In this document: piece by piece, positions 9,327-17,954 of the stretch
Position numbering within the stretch: the first letter of the stretch is position 1
How the letters are laid out: each line of letters starts with the position of its first letter
From: an uncultured Clostridia bacterium
GTDB taxonomy: Bacteria > Bacillota > Clostridia > Christensenellales > Borkfalkiaceae
Direction: 5' to 3'
Assembly: GCA_947627575.1 (NCBI GenBank)
Contig: CANQWN010000002.1
Location: 62,001 to 126,000, forward strand
Length of the DNA stretch: 64,000 nt
Program-made: the position numbers and the translations under genes
The notes under the pieces: generated by a model
What the model was told of the DNA's origin: nothing
The model's database searches: none
What the model saw: the letters and a program-made list of their open reading frames with translations, nothing else

Positions 9327-10450
9327 TTCTTTTTTCCTCCGAATTTATCAATTGCTTCTTTGGTATCATCGAACATATCTTTATACGAAGGTTTTATCTC
9401 ATAAGGGAAAGGATAAACATATTCACCCATCCTTTTTTCAACCTCTTTCGCCTCGGCTTTGGTAATATCGTTCATCAAGAAACTTTGCGTATTTTTAATG
9501 GAATACTCCGGATTAAAATATTTGTAAGGGGATACGTGATGTTTTTTATCCAGCCCGATAAATTCAAGAATTTTCGCCGTAGTCTCTTCGTATTTATAGA
9601 TAAGATCTTCAAACTTTACTACAAGCAGATTTTTTACATTACGGTTATAATTAAGGTTATCTTTCCAATATGCACAAAATTCGTCTATACCGGACGGCAA
9701 CGGCGCGCCGGATATACTGTAAGGCGGTTTAGACCAAAAGTATTTGTTCATCGAATATATATCCCGCGGATCGCGCTCTACGGCTATAGCCCTGAAATTA
9801 TCGTCAAAATATTTTTCTATCAGATCGGTATGTTGGGGACATAAAAGCTGATCGTAAATCATCGCCTCTTTGTTATCCTGGGCACACATTTCAAAATAAT
9901 GCGAAACAAACTTCCTCGCCGCCGCATATACCTCTTCTTCCGAAGGCAGCGCGTAATATGTCGGCTCTTTATCCATAACGTTCTTCTTGCCCCATTTATA
10001 TACGGGGCGCTTATAGACAATTTTCGCGCCGAGTTGCAAAATACACATTATCAAAGAAAATCTTACTTTCTTTTTGTGCTCGATAGATACGCTACCACTG
10101 ATTTTTGCACCGATATCATCTACAAAATCATATGTCGCCCGCATATAATCTTCGCCGAGTAATTTTTTATATGAGCCAAACGAGCCGAAATCATAATCAT
10201 ACAGGCGTTTATTGCATTTGATAAAATTATTTATTATCTTGTCGGAATTGTGAATACTGTTTACGCTTGTCAAAAGCGAACAACATTCAAATAATCCTCC
10301 GCTTGATACAAAAGGAAAATGTTCATATGGTCTTAACACTCCCTTACGATTTTTATCCAAAGCAACGCCGACATTATCGAACTCACGCAAAAAATCTATT
10401 ACTGCCGAAGATCCGGAACCGTAAAAACCGAAAACAGATATATTTACCAT
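9323..10450 (-). CDS. P-loop sulfotransferase-family protein
   Basis: 375 residues. The N-terminal 5'-phosphosulfate-binding loop is FGFYGSGSSAVIDFL, a glycine/serine variant of the PAPS P-loop. RAIAVERDPRDIYSMNKYFW (about residues 222-241) is the classical 3'-phosphate-binding strand and helix of sulfotransferases. LVVKFEDLIYKYEETTAKILEFIGL is the usual third block. It would transfer sulfate from PAPS to a glycan hydroxyl or amine in the cytoplasm. It lies between two glycosyltransferase genes with 2-4 base junctions, so the target is presumably the surface glycan built by this operon. Confidence 0.8.
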   Translation of the reverse strand: MVNISVFGFYGSGSSAVIDFLREFDNVGVALDKNRKGVLRPYEHFPFVSSGGLFECCSLLTSVNSIHNSDKIINNFIKCNKRLYDYDFGSFGSYKKLLGEDYMRATYDFVDDIGAKISGSVSIEHKKKVRFSLIMCILQLGAKIVYKRPVYKWGKKNVMDKEPTYYALPSEEEVYAAARKFVSHYFEMCAQDNKEAMIYDQLLCPQHTDLIEKYFDDNFRAIAVERDPRDIYSMNKYFWSKPPYSISGAPLPSGIDEFCAYWKDNLNYNRNVKNLLVVKFEDLIYKYEETTAKILEFIGLDKKHHVSPYKYFNPEYSIKNTQSFLMNDITKAEAKEVEKRMGEYVYPFPYEIKPSYKDMFDDTKEAIDKFGGKKK

Positions 10451-10452
10451 AC

Positions 10453-11691
10453 TCAGCCTCTCAATTTCGGCAATAAAACTTTTTCGATCATCCTTTTATA
10501 ATCGAATTCTTCCGCCGTCAATTTGCAATTTTCGCAATACCTGTTATATTCATCCTTGCTTATCTTGCTGAACTTTAAAATCCCATCCGCAAAAGATTTT
10601 GCATTGTTTTCAACTACTATACCGCACTCTTTATTGGCTACAATATCATATTTGGGACTTACCGATGATAAGATGGGTTTCCCTGATGCCAAATACATAA
10701 ATAATTTATTTGGACTGCATCCGAATCTCAACAATGGCATATTCGCAAAATTGAACAGATTCAAATCACCGCGCGACAATACGTTTGGCGCATATTTTAT
10801 ATCCAGTCTGCCCTTGAATTTTATATTTTCCAAATTAAGATCTTTACAATACTTTTCAAGTTCCTCTTTTCGACTTCCATCGCCGTAAATCAAAAAGATT
10901 ATATTTTTATTATCTTTAAGAATGTTAGCCGCGTCTACTATAAGTTTAACATTATTGGCGTCGCTTATCGAACCCAAATAAACTGCTTTGAATTTATCCG
11001 AATTTAAATCTTCGTCCTCTAAAACCGTATTGTTTTTATTGTAATTAAACTCGTTCAGATCAACGCCGTTATTTATGTACAAAACTTTGGAAACATCTAA
11101 ATCGCCTCCGTTTTGCTTATCCCACTTTTTCTCGATAAAGTAATCTGCGCCGCCTTCAAAAGAAAAAATGCAGTAGTCTGCTATGCGATAGGCTTTATGC
11201 TCTAAATTATATAAAATTTTTGTAACGATGCTGTTGCGTTTTAAAACGCCCATATCAACAAATGTTTCCGGCCATAGATCCAAAACGTCCGTAATAAACT
11301 GCGCGCCGTATTTTGTTTTGAATTTTAAAAACTTATTGCCGAATAACCCCACGTAATCGGAAATAACTATGTCGGGTTTAGGCATTTTTTTTGTAACTTT
11401 TAAAACGTCTTTCTGGAATTTTAAAGTTGCCAAAATTCTGCCTATACCGTTACCTTCGTATTTTTTTGACTTGATAACCAAAAAATTTGCCCCTTCGATT
11501 TCCATAAACTTAAACTTTTCGTTATCGTTCAGCAAATCGTTACCTATTTTATGGACAAAACTTCCGCAAATAACGGTTACATCGTAATTATGTTCTTTTA
11601 AAATATTACACATCTTAATTTGTCTTGTTGCCAAACTGCGCCACGATGCATACTGATTTATTATCCAAATTCGTTTTTTTCCCGATTCCAT
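10453..11691 (-). CDS. Glycosyltransferase family 4, first gene of the polysaccharide operon
   Basis: 412 residues. N-terminus KRIWIINQYASWRSLATRQIKMCNILKEHNYDVTVICG and the block TDVLDLWPETFVDMG place it with WbuB/WcaI-like GT4 enzymes. The C-terminal domain carries AVYLGSISDANNVKLIVDAA, YGDGSRKEELE, FKGRL and SPNKLFMYLASGKPILSS, the donor-binding part. It is the promoter-proximal gene: a sigma-A-type promoter lies about 215 bases upstream and no other gene lies between. A role in an early linkage step is possible but not shown. Confidence 0.84.
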   Translation of the reverse strand: MESGKKRIWIINQYASWRSLATRQIKMCNILKEHNYDVTVICGSFVHKIGNDLLNDNEKFKFMEIEGANFLVIKSKKYEGNGIGRILATLKFQKDVLKVTKKMPKPDIVISDYVGLFGNKFLKFKTKYGAQFITDVLDLWPETFVDMGVLKRNSIVTKILYNLEHKAYRIADYCIFSFEGGADYFIEKKWDKQNGGDLDVSKVLYINNGVDLNEFNYNKNNTVLEDEDLNSDKFKAVYLGSISDANNVKLIVDAANILKDNKNIIFLIYGDGSRKEELEKYCKDLNLENIKFKGRLDIKYAPNVLSRGDLNLFNFANMPLLRFGCSPNKLFMYLASGKPILSSVSPKYDIVANKECGIVVENNAKSFADGILKFSKISKDEYNRYCENCKLTAEEFDYKRMIEKVLLPKLRG

Positions 11692-11905
11692 ATCTTTTAC
11701 GACCGCTATATTGTTTATTTAAAATTTGTTGTGATAAAAGTTCCACCGGATTTTTTAAATATAAATTTTATTGCACTGTATTAAACCTTTAAAATTTTGC
11801 CTAATACACAACATCAAAATACATATCTTTGATTTTACAGATAATTGTTAACTTTGCTTGCAACCTTTAAATCTTCGATTATATTGACACACTTCTACGG
11901 ACACT

Positions 11906-11934
11906 ATTATACAATATAGAAAAATAAAAATCAA
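11906..11934 (-). promoter_or_regulatory. Sigma-A promoter of the polysaccharide operon
   Basis: On the minus strand TTGATT (11929-11934) and a perfect TATAAT (11906-11911) are separated by 17 bases. Transcription would start near 11899 and leave a leader of about 200 bases before the first glycosyltransferase at 11691. I saw no gene and no clear terminator in that AT-rich leader, but its length leaves room for post-initiation control. Confidence 0.7.
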
Positions 11935-12020
11935 CAGAATTATATAATTTTTGAATTTTGGATATTCTCTGTTTAGTCTGCCTCAAAGTGTGCGAAATAT
12001 GAACAAAAAACCGCTACGGA

Positions 12021-12046
12021 AAAGCGGCGGGTTATCCCGCCGCTTT
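12021..12046 (-). terminator. Intrinsic terminator after spoVAD
   Basis: Perfect 11-bp stem AAAGCGGCGGG / CCCGCCGCTTT with a TTAT loop. T-rich sequence follows on both sides, so it could work in both directions. It lies about 75 bases after the early stop of spoVAD, which shows that no spoVAE follows in this operon. Confidence 0.7.
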
Positions 12047-12120
12047 TAACACAGGCGATATTGAATTTTAAGTTTACCACCCCCGAAATTTTTTTACGTT
12101 AAGTATGCAATCACCGTATG

Positions 12121-12762
12121 TTATGGTGTAATAATAGCACTAACGGGCGCCATTGCCGCGCCCATATTGTTTACGTCGGTTACGCCGTAATCGCACACCC
12201 TGCCCATAGTGGCGCAGGTTATCTTTACCCCGTCGCCCGCGGAAGAAATAAGCGTTGCGCCCGCGCCCGTAACCGTCCATTGCGATTGCGGAGGGCGGGT
12301 GCAGCCCAATTCAAGCGGGTATCTGTACTGCCTTTCCGCGGAGGCGAAATGGCTGCCCGTTGCGGCGATTGCCCTTGATATATGCCCCGACGAAGCCATC
12401 ATTGCGGCAAGCATAATACTTTCGCTCATGGTAGAGCAGGCGGAATACACGCCCAAAAAAGGGAATGGATAATCCCTTGCGGCAAAACCCGCCGAAATTA
12501 TCTGGTTAAGCAGATCGCCGGAGATAAGCACGTCGATATCGCGTTCCTCGAAGCCACCCTTTTCGATGGCGACGGAAATGGCTTTGGTAAGCATTTTACA
12601 TTCCGCTTTTTCGTACGTGCTTTCGCCGTACATATCGTCGTCGAGAGCGACGTCCGCAAACGCGCCTATTGCGCCCTGCTTTTCCTTACTGCCGCATACC
12701 GAAGCGAACGAGGCTATAACGGGCGGATTTTCAAAAAACAATGTATTGCCGAATTTACTCAT
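12121..12762 (-). CDS. spoVAD: Stage V sporulation protein AD, C-terminally shortened
   Basis: 213 residues from the ATG at 12762 (MSKFGNTLFFENPPVIASFASV). Blocks GAIGAFADVALDDDMYGESTYEKAE, DVLISGDLLNQI and GVYSACSTMSESIMLAA are typical of SpoVAD, the thiolase-fold protein that binds dipicolinic acid in spores. SpoVAD is normally about 335-340 residues; this frame stops after NNMGAAMAPVSAIITP, so roughly a third is missing. A terminator follows closely, and I found no continuation of the family sequence in either other frame. ATGA overlap with spoVAC. Either a natural short form, a decayed gene, or an assembly problem. Confidence 0.8.
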   Translation of the reverse strand: MSKFGNTLFFENPPVIASFASVCGSKEKQGAIGAFADVALDDDMYGESTYEKAECKMLTKAISVAIEKGGFEERDIDVLISGDLLNQIISAGFAARDYPFPFLGVYSACSTMSESIMLAAMMASSGHISRAIAATGSHFASAERQYRYPLELGCTRPPQSQWTVTGAGATLISSAGDGVKITCATMGRVCDYGVTDVNNMGAAMAPVSAIITP

Positions 12763-13208
12763 AAAAAATAATAAATTATACCTACGATAACGCCCGAACA
12801 CACGCCGAAAACTATTATTGCGCCCGCGACGGTGAACATTTTTGCCGCCATTCCGTATATCCACCCTTCCGTTTTGAACTCAATCGCGGGGGAAGTTACG
12901 CTGTTGGCAAAGCCTGTTATAGGAACTATCGAGCCGGCGCCCGCATACCTGCCTATCCTGTCGTACACTCCGAAGCCCGTAAGCAGACAGCCGAGGAAAA
13001 TGAGAATAACCGACGTGGAACCGGCAAGCTCGTCCCCGCTTAACCCCGCGTATTCCAGAAGATAGCGGATGAACTGCCCGATACAGCAGATAAGCCCGCC
13101 CACGCCGAACGCCGCAAGGCAGTTTTTGAAATGTTTTGTGGGCGGGTCCTGCGTTTTTACGTAACGCAGGTAATTTACGTTATAATTTTCGGAAGTTTTA
13201 CCCGTCAA
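12759..13208 (-). CDS. spoVAC: Stage V sporulation protein AC
   Basis: 149 residues, full length for SpoVAC. Several membrane helices, and the family block GAGSIVPITGFANSVTSPAIEFKTEG followed by AAKMFTVAGAIIVFGV. SpoVAC is an inner-membrane channel component that moves Ca-dipicolinate into the forespore and out during germination. The start is TTG at 13208, supported by GGAGG nine bases upstream (13217-13221). A sigma-G/F-like promoter lies about 100 bases upstream. No spoVAEb or other spoVA gene is present next to it in the window. Confidence 0.9.
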   Translation of the reverse strand: MTGKTSENYNVNYLRYVKTQDPPTKHFKNCLAAFGVGGLICCIGQFIRYLLEYAGLSGDELAGSTSVILIFLGCLLTGFGVYDRIGRYAGAGSIVPITGFANSVTSPAIEFKTEGWIYGMAAKMFTVAGAIIVFGVCSGVIVGIIYYFL

Positions 13209-13305
13209 TTTTTTTCGCCTCCGGCGGAGACGGGCTTTACATAGCTTTCCCTTTCGTCGCGGCGGGATAAATCGTAGTCCTTTTTCCGTAAAGTTATCAT
13301 AAAAA

Positions 13306-13334
13306 TATTTTGCGGAATACGTAACTATTTATTC
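13306..13334 (-). promoter_or_regulatory. Possible forespore (sigma-G/F type) promoter for spoVAC
   Basis: On the minus strand GAATA (13330-13334) fits the -35 consensus GHATR, and CAAAATA (13306-13312) matches the -10 CATWMTA at 6 of 7 positions, with 17 bases between. The expected regulator of spoVA genes is sigma-G. The -35 overlaps the stop codon of the ZIP gene. Confidence 0.4.
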
Positions 13335-14103
13335 AACCGAAAGCCACGTCGAGGAACATCATCAGGGCGAACCCGAGAATTACGCCCACCGTGGCGATTT
13401 TTTTATCCACGGAAAAACTTTCCGGCACGAGTTCCGAACATACCACCGCAAGCATTGCGCCGGCGGAAAACGAAAGCGCCCACGGCAAAATGCCCTGCGT
13501 AAACGATACCGCTACGGCGCCCAGCACGCCCGCGGCTATTTCCACCGCGCCCGAAAACTGCCCCGCCATAAAGGACTTGAACCTGCCCGCGCCGTTTGCG
13601 CGGAGGGGAAACGCTACGCACATTCCCTCGGGAAAATTTTGTATACCTATGCCCACGGCAAGCATCACCGCCGAAACCGCGCCCGCCGAATCGCCCGCCG
13701 CCAGCGCGCCGAAAGCTACGCCCACGGCAAGCCCTTCCGGTATGTTGTGCATGGTAACCGCAACGCACATAACCGCGCAACCGCGCTTGCCCTCGCCCTT
13801 AAACACTTTCAGGCGGTTTACCGCCATATCCGTAACAACGATAAGCCCGCCGCCGAGGATAAATCCGCCCGTTATGACGAGGTACGGATAATTGCGGGCG
13901 AGCTGTTCAGCGGGCAAAAGCAACGAAAAAAAAGTTGAAGCAAGCATTATGCCCGCCGCCGCGCTCATCATTGCCGCAAAAGCCCTGCGTGAAATTTTTT
14001 TGCAAAAGAAAACGAGCAGCGCGCCCGCCGCGGTCATTGCCCATGTGAACGCCGTGGCGATAAGCGCCTGCTGCCAACCCCGTAAATTAAAAAGCCATTG
14101 CAC
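13333..14103 (-). CDS. ZIP-family divalent metal transporter
   Basis: 256 residues with about eight membrane helices. The two metal-binding helices carry HNIPEGLAVG and QNFPEGMCVAFPLR, the hallmarks of the ZIP family (ZupT/GufA branch). A short hydrophilic loop with Lys/Arg (VNRLKVFKGEGKRG) lies between helices 3 and 4. It probably imports zinc or other divalent cations. It stands alone, 125 bases upstream of spoVAC on the same strand and 91 bases downstream of lgt. No Zur-like operator was recognised. Confidence 0.87.
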   Translation of the reverse strand: MQWLFNLRGWQQALIATAFTWAMTAAGALLVFFCKKISRRAFAAMMSAAAGIMLASTFFSLLLPAEQLARNYPYLVITGGFILGGGLIVVTDMAVNRLKVFKGEGKRGCAVMCVAVTMHNIPEGLAVGVAFGALAAGDSAGAVSAVMLAVGIGIQNFPEGMCVAFPLRANGAGRFKSFMAGQFSGAVEIAAGVLGAVAVSFTQGILPWALSFSAGAMLAVVCSELVPESFSVDKKIATVGVILGFALMMFLDVAFG

Positions 14104-14194
14104 TTTGTTTCTCCGCCGTAAAATATCAGTTACTATATCTTATGACGGCAAACTGCGCAATGACACGGTGAAAAAATCGCCTTGTGCTTACGTT

Positions 14195-15037
14195 TTACTT
14201 CCTGTATTCGTCCGCGCCCATACGGCGGCGCGCCTCCCGCAGGTACTCTTCCCCTCCGTCAGAGGGTTTATCCGCGCATTGCGGACGGAAAAGCGCGTAA
14301 AGCAAAACGCATATCCCCGCTATGAACAGCGCGAGGCTTATCCACTGCGACGTGGAAAGCCCGCCCCACGCGCCGCGTACGGAATCGCCGCGGAAAAATT
14401 CCAGCGTGAAGCGCAAAACGGGATAACAAATTAAATAAACCGAAAGGGTAAGCCCCTTTTTTTTGCTTTTGTACAACAATATTTCAAGCGCGGCGTACAA
14501 AACGAGCAGAGAGAAACTTTCGATAAGCTGTACGGGCAACAGGCTTACGCCCGCGGGCGTGCCGTATTGCGCGTATATTTGCGGATACGTTACAGAAAGC
14601 GCGCCGGAATATTCAACGCCGTAGCAACAGCCCGCGAGGAAGCAACCCACTCTGCCGAAGGCGTGCCCCAACGGAACGCTGACGGCGAAAACGTCGAACA
14701 TTTCGGAAAAATTCAGTTTGAAAATCCCGGCGTACAGCAAAATGCCGCATATGCCCCCTATCAGCCCGCCGTAGAACACGAAGCCGCCGCGGAGCAGATC
14801 GGCTATCTTCACCGTACCTTCGGCAAGTTGGGGGATAGACGTTATTACGCACAGCAGTTTTGCGCCGATAATTCCGCCGCCGGCGGCAAAGCAAGCCGCG
14901 GAAACGGTATCGAAAACGGGCAACCCGTATTTTTTGCCGCGAAAAACCGCGGCGGCGCCCGCAACGAGAAAGCCCGCCATCATCAATATTCCGTAATAGG
15001 CAAATTCTCTGCCGAAAACAGTGAAATAAGGTTTCAT
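14195..15037 (-). CDS. lgt: Prolipoprotein diacylglyceryl transferase
   Basis: 280 residues, polytopic. The Lgt signature is HAFGRVGCFLAGCCYG (about residues 123-139), with the essential Arg. The upstream helix has YYGILMMAGFLVA and GGGIIGAKLLCVI. LLPVQLIESFSLLVLY and FRGDSVRGAWGGLSTSQWISL complete the family pattern. Transfers diacylglycerol from phosphatidylglycerol to the lipobox cysteine of prelipoproteins at the inner face of the membrane. The start at 15037 has no obvious Shine-Dalgarno sequence. A terminator for the upstream gene sits directly in front. Confidence 0.95.
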   Translation of the reverse strand: MKPYFTVFGREFAYYGILMMAGFLVAGAAAVFRGKKYGLPVFDTVSAACFAAGGGIIGAKLLCVITSIPQLAEGTVKIADLLRGGFVFYGGLIGGICGILLYAGIFKLNFSEMFDVFAVSVPLGHAFGRVGCFLAGCCYGVEYSGALSVTYPQIYAQYGTPAGVSLLPVQLIESFSLLVLYAALEILLYKSKKKGLTLSVYLICYPVLRFTLEFFRGDSVRGAWGGLSTSQWISLALFIAGICVLLYALFRPQCADKPSDGGEEYLREARRRMGADEYRK

Positions 15038-15052
15038 ACCGTATATGAAAAA

Positions 15053-15075
15053 GGCAGTGACGCGAAGCCACTGCC
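15053..15075 (-). terminator. Terminator after the DUF4190-like gene
   Basis: Stem GGCAGTG / CACTGCC with a 9-base loop, followed on the minus strand by TTTTTCAT. It ends the transcript of the small membrane protein gene before lgt. Confidence 0.7.
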
Positions 15076-15090
15076 CTTAACCTGCAAAAT

Positions 15091-15405
15091 TTAAGCGACC
15101 AAAGACGCTACAAGCGCCGCCGTATTGTTCACAGCGTCGTCCACCGCAGCCAACCATAAAGCGCAGATAGTGCAAGTTACAGCCGTAATGCCGTTTACAA
15201 CTACCGCGATAATACCTATGACGAGACCTGCCGTAGCTATACCTTGAGGCTGACCTTGGGCATGAAGTCTTTTACCGCCCGCAATGGAAAGCACAAGCCC
15301 CACAATACCGAGAATGAGAGTGCCGAAAGGCAAATAAGGAACCGCTATACCTACAAATCCGCATATAAGCGAGATTATGCCGAGTATCAAACCCGCAACT
15401 GCCAT
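15091..15405 (-). CDS. Small membrane protein, DUF4190-like
   Basis: 104 residues with two Gly-rich hydrophobic repeats: AGLILGIISLICGFVGIAVPYLP and TAGLVIGIIAVVVNGITAVTC. The AGLILGIISL pattern repeated twice is typical of DUF4190 proteins. These have no established function and often sit in the membrane as small two- to four-helix proteins. A strong promoter and GGAGG site precede it and a terminator follows, so it is a single-gene unit. Confidence 0.65.
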   Translation of the reverse strand: MAVAGLILGIISLICGFVGIAVPYLPFGTLILGIVGLVLSIAGGKRLHAQGQPQGIATAGLVIGIIAVVVNGITAVTCTICALWLAAVDDAVNNTAALVASLVA

Positions 15406-15450
15406 TTAACTACCTCCGTTTGAATTTAACAAGCATTGAAGGGTTGTTGC

Positions 15451-15484
15451 GTTGCGCCGCAAGGCGCAACGAGGGGTACCCCTC
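15451..15484 (-). promoter_or_regulatory. Structured 5' leader of the DUF4190-like gene
   Basis: Two adjacent stems lie between promoter and start: GTTGCGCC/GGCGCAAC (15451-15470) and the palindrome GAGGGGTACCCCTC (15471-15484). There is no T-run after them, so they look like a stabilising leader rather than a terminator. Confidence 0.45.
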
Positions 15485-15503
15485 TCCGAAAGTTATCGGT
15501 TTA

Positions 15504-15532
15504 ATTATAAATGAAATTATCGGATAAGTCAA
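15504..15532 (-). promoter_or_regulatory. Sigma-A promoter of the DUF4190-like gene
   Basis: Minus strand TTGACT (15527-15532), 17 bases, TATAAT (15504-15509). Near-consensus, about 100 bases upstream of the start codon. Confidence 0.75.
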
Positions 15533-15579
15533 TAGAATAACTTATTAAATTTTCACACAGTTTTCATATTCCCGAAAAA

Positions 15580-16605
15580 TTACGGTTTTTTGTCGGTATT
15601 TTTTTGCGGTTCGGGCGGTTTTTCGACATTTTCACCCGAAGCGACGATAATTTCCGCGTCTTTTGCCGTGGCGCCGTCGCCCTCATCCGACGCATTTTCT
15701 TCCGCTTCGGATGTTTTGGGGCGGGCTTTGCGGCGGGTAAAAATTCCGACCAACTTTTTTTCTATTTTGTCCTGATACTTGAAAGAGAGTACCGCAAGCG
15801 CGATGCAGACGGCGAAAATGGCTATCCAGACGGGTATGCCCCAACCGTGGAACGGGATAAGCGCGCCGCTGCCGAAATAGCAGTACATTGCAATTATCGC
15901 GGGGCGGACAATTATCATAACCGCGGCGAAGAAGGCGAAATTCATCGCCGTCAGCCCCGCCGCGAGGCAAAGTATGTCGTCCGGGAAAAACGGCAGAATT
16001 TGCATAAGCACGAATATGAATTTGCCGCGTCCCGCTATATAAGCCGAATATTTTTCGGTGTTCTCCTTCCCCGCTATCCATATCACCGCGCGTTTGCCCA
16101 CGAACCTGCCGAGGGCGTAACACAGCGCGGAGCCTGTAAGCACGCCCGCGGAAGCCAGCAAAGTTGCCGTTCCCGCGCCCCAGATGCGCACGCCCGGCAG
16201 ATAGCATACCAGCGCGGGCAGGGGCAAAATTACCACCTGCAATATCTGCACGAACACGTATACCGCCATCCCCCAACTGCCCGCGGAACGTATCATTTCC
16301 ACAAGGCGGTTTATTTTCGCTTCGTCGGAGGGATATTCGTTGAGTTTGCCCACAGCCGAAAGCGCGGCGAAACCCGCCCACACGAACGCGGCGAAAAGCA
16401 CGAGGATAAACGCGCTTTTTAAAAGCGCGTCCCTTTTGAGGAAGAAAAAGGTTATGCCCGCGGCAATGCCTGCCGCGGAAACGGCGTAAAACACGACCTT
16501 TACCAATACTCCCCAACCCGATAGAAAAAACAGCGTCCCCAAAGCCGTAAGAAGGCACAGGGCGATTACGGCGACGAGGACGACTATGCGTGAAGAAACT
16601 TTCAT
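15580..16605 (-). CDS. TVP38/TMEM64 (VTT/DedA-like) membrane protein
   Basis: 341 residues. Two or three N-terminal helices precede the VTT domain (about residues 105-265), with LPLPALVCYLPGVRIWG, GSALCYALGRFVGKR and the conserved PFFPDDILCLAAGLT loop. VTT/DedA proteins are lipid scramblases or flippases. A highly charged C-terminal tail of about 55 residues (Glu, Lys, Ala, Pro rich) is cytoplasmic and looks disordered. Last gene of the Nudix-GNAT/SDR/thyA/folA operon: its start overlaps the folA stop. Confidence 0.8.
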   Translation of the reverse strand: MKVSSRIVVLVAVIALCLLTALGTLFFLSGWGVLVKVVFYAVSAAGIAAGITFFFLKRDALLKSAFILVLFAAFVWAGFAALSAVGKLNEYPSDEAKINRLVEMIRSAGSWGMAVYVFVQILQVVILPLPALVCYLPGVRIWGAGTATLLASAGVLTGSALCYALGRFVGKRAVIWIAGKENTEKYSAYIAGRGKFIFVLMQILPFFPDDILCLAAGLTAMNFAFFAAVMIIVRPAIIAMYCYFGSGALIPFHGWGIPVWIAIFAVCIALAVLSFKYQDKIEKKLVGIFTRRKARPKTSEAEENASDEGDGATAKDAEIIVASGENVEKPPEPQKNTDKKP

Positions 16606-17102
16606 ATTGCGAGAGGATGAAGATTTTTGTACTTTGTGAAGATCACCGTGTATCCGTTTGTTATCTGCGGAGGGCTTTCTTCGATAAGTTCGAAGGACGG
16701 ATTTTCGTCGAGATTTTCAAAAAAGGCGTCCGCGCCGCCGTCCGCAAGCACCTTTGTTACAAGCACTTCCGAACAGTACGGCAAAAGCGTTTTATACATC
16801 ATTGCCCCGCCTATAACGTACACGCTTTCCGGCGGGTATTTTTTTATTTCCTCAAACAGCTTTTCCAAAGTTTGCACCACAATGCAATCTTCGCGGCTTT
16901 CGCCGCCCGGATACAGGACGATATTTACCCTGTTTTTAAGCGGCTTGCCGCCCGGGAAGGACTTTAAAGTGTTGGAGCCCATCACCACGACGTTGCCCGT
17001 GGTGGTTTCGCGGAAAAATTTCATATCCGCTGGGATGGAAAACATAAGCGAATTGCTTTTGCCTATGCCCCATTTGCTGTCCGCATGTAAAATAGCTTTC
17101 AT
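16602..17102 (-). CDS. folA: Dihydrofolate reductase
   Basis: About 166 residues. MKAILHADSKWGIGKSNSLMFSIPADMKFFRETT gives the NADPH/folate-binding N-terminus (WGIGK in place of the common NxAIGxxxxLPW), then VVMGSNTLKSFPGGKPLKNRVNIVL and VYVIGGAMMYKTLLPYC with the Gly-Gly pair. It reduces dihydrofolate produced by thymidylate synthase, whose gene ends 2 bases before. The ATG at 17102 with GGAG five bases upstream is preferred over the GTG at 17108. The Trp of the usual LPW motif is replaced (LMFSIP), a departure from typical sequences. Confidence 0.88.
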   Translation of the reverse strand: MKAILHADSKWGIGKSNSLMFSIPADMKFFRETTTGNVVVMGSNTLKSFPGGKPLKNRVNIVLYPGGESREDCIVVQTLEKLFEEIKKYPPESVYVIGGAMMYKTLLPYCSEVLVTKVLADGGADAFFENLDENPSFELIEESPPQITNGYTVIFTKYKNLHPLAI

Positions 17103-17104
17103 AA

Positions 17105-17935
17105 TCACTCCGCGACGGGAATAGTATATTTTTTATTGTTATAACGGTAGTTTGCAAGTTTAAAGCTGTCCACCTTAAAATCGTAAAAATCGGTGACGCT
17201 TTTATCAACTTCCAGCGTGGGCGCGGGCAAAGGTTCGTGCGAGATGACGTCCTTTACCATATCCACGTGTCTGTCGTAGATGTGCGCGTCCGCTATTACG
17301 TGGACGAGTTCGCCCGCCTGCAAGCCCGAAACCTGCGCCATCATCACGAGGAGGGTTGCGTATTGCGCCACGTTCCAATTATTTGCGGTAAGCATATCGC
17401 AGGAACGCTGGTTAAGTATGCCGTTAAGCACGTTGCCCGAAACGTTGAACGTCATGGAATATGCGCACGGATAGAGATTCATTTCGTGCAGATCCGCAAA
17501 TGTATAGATATTAGTCATAATCCTGCGGCTGGCTGGGTTGTTTTTCAGGTCGAACAAAACCCTGTCCACCTGATCGAATTCGCCCTCTTTGTAAATGTGT
17601 TTTACGCCGAGCTGATAGCCGTACGCCTTGCCTATCGAACCGTTTTCGTCCGCCCACTGGTTCCAGATGCCGGAATTAAGATCCTTTACGTTGTTGCTCT
17701 TCTTCTGCCATATCCAAAGCAGCTCGTCCACGCACGACTTGTAAAAAGTGCGGCGTATAGTAAGCACGGGAAATTCTTCGCGGAGATCGTACCTGTTCAC
17801 TATGCCGAATTTTTTTACGGTGTGCGCGGGCGTGCCGTCCGCCCAGCGGGGGCGAACTTCCCTGTCGGTATCCCATACGCCGTTTTCGAGAATGTCGCGT
17901 ATGTTATCGATAAAAATCAGATCTGCTTTACTCAT
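17105..17935 (-). CDS. thyA: Thymidylate synthase
   Basis: 276 residues, ThyA family. Blocks: RPRWADGTPAHTVKKFGIVNRYDLREEFPVLT, SRRIMTNIYTF (phosphate-binding Arg), LYPCAYSMTFNVS (catalytic Cys with the Pro before it), GILNQRSCDMLTANNWNVAQYATLLVMMAQ and ADAHIYDRHVDMVKDVI. Methylates dUMP with methylene-tetrahydrofolate. It is in an operon with folA, the standard thyA-folA pairing. The sequence around the active site is closer to the less common variant (NQRSCDMLTANNWN) than to E. coli ThyA. Confidence 0.93.
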   Translation of the reverse strand: MSKADLIFIDNIRDILENGVWDTDREVRPRWADGTPAHTVKKFGIVNRYDLREEFPVLTIRRTFYKSCVDELLWIWQKKSNNVKDLNSGIWNQWADENGSIGKAYGYQLGVKHIYKEGEFDQVDRVLFDLKNNPASRRIMTNIYTFADLHEMNLYPCAYSMTFNVSGNVLNGILNQRSCDMLTANNWNVAQYATLLVMMAQVSGLQAGELVHVIADAHIYDRHVDMVKDVISHEPLPAPTLEVDKSVTDFYDFKVDSFKLANYRYNNKKYTIPVAE

Positions 17936-17954
17936 TTTAACCTGCCTTTTCTTT

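Noticed and set aside
11884..11913. Plus-strand TTGACA with TTATAC-like -10 inside the polysaccharide promoter region
   Set aside because: It points away from any gene (the next gene to the right is on the minus strand) and overlaps the much better minus-strand promoter.
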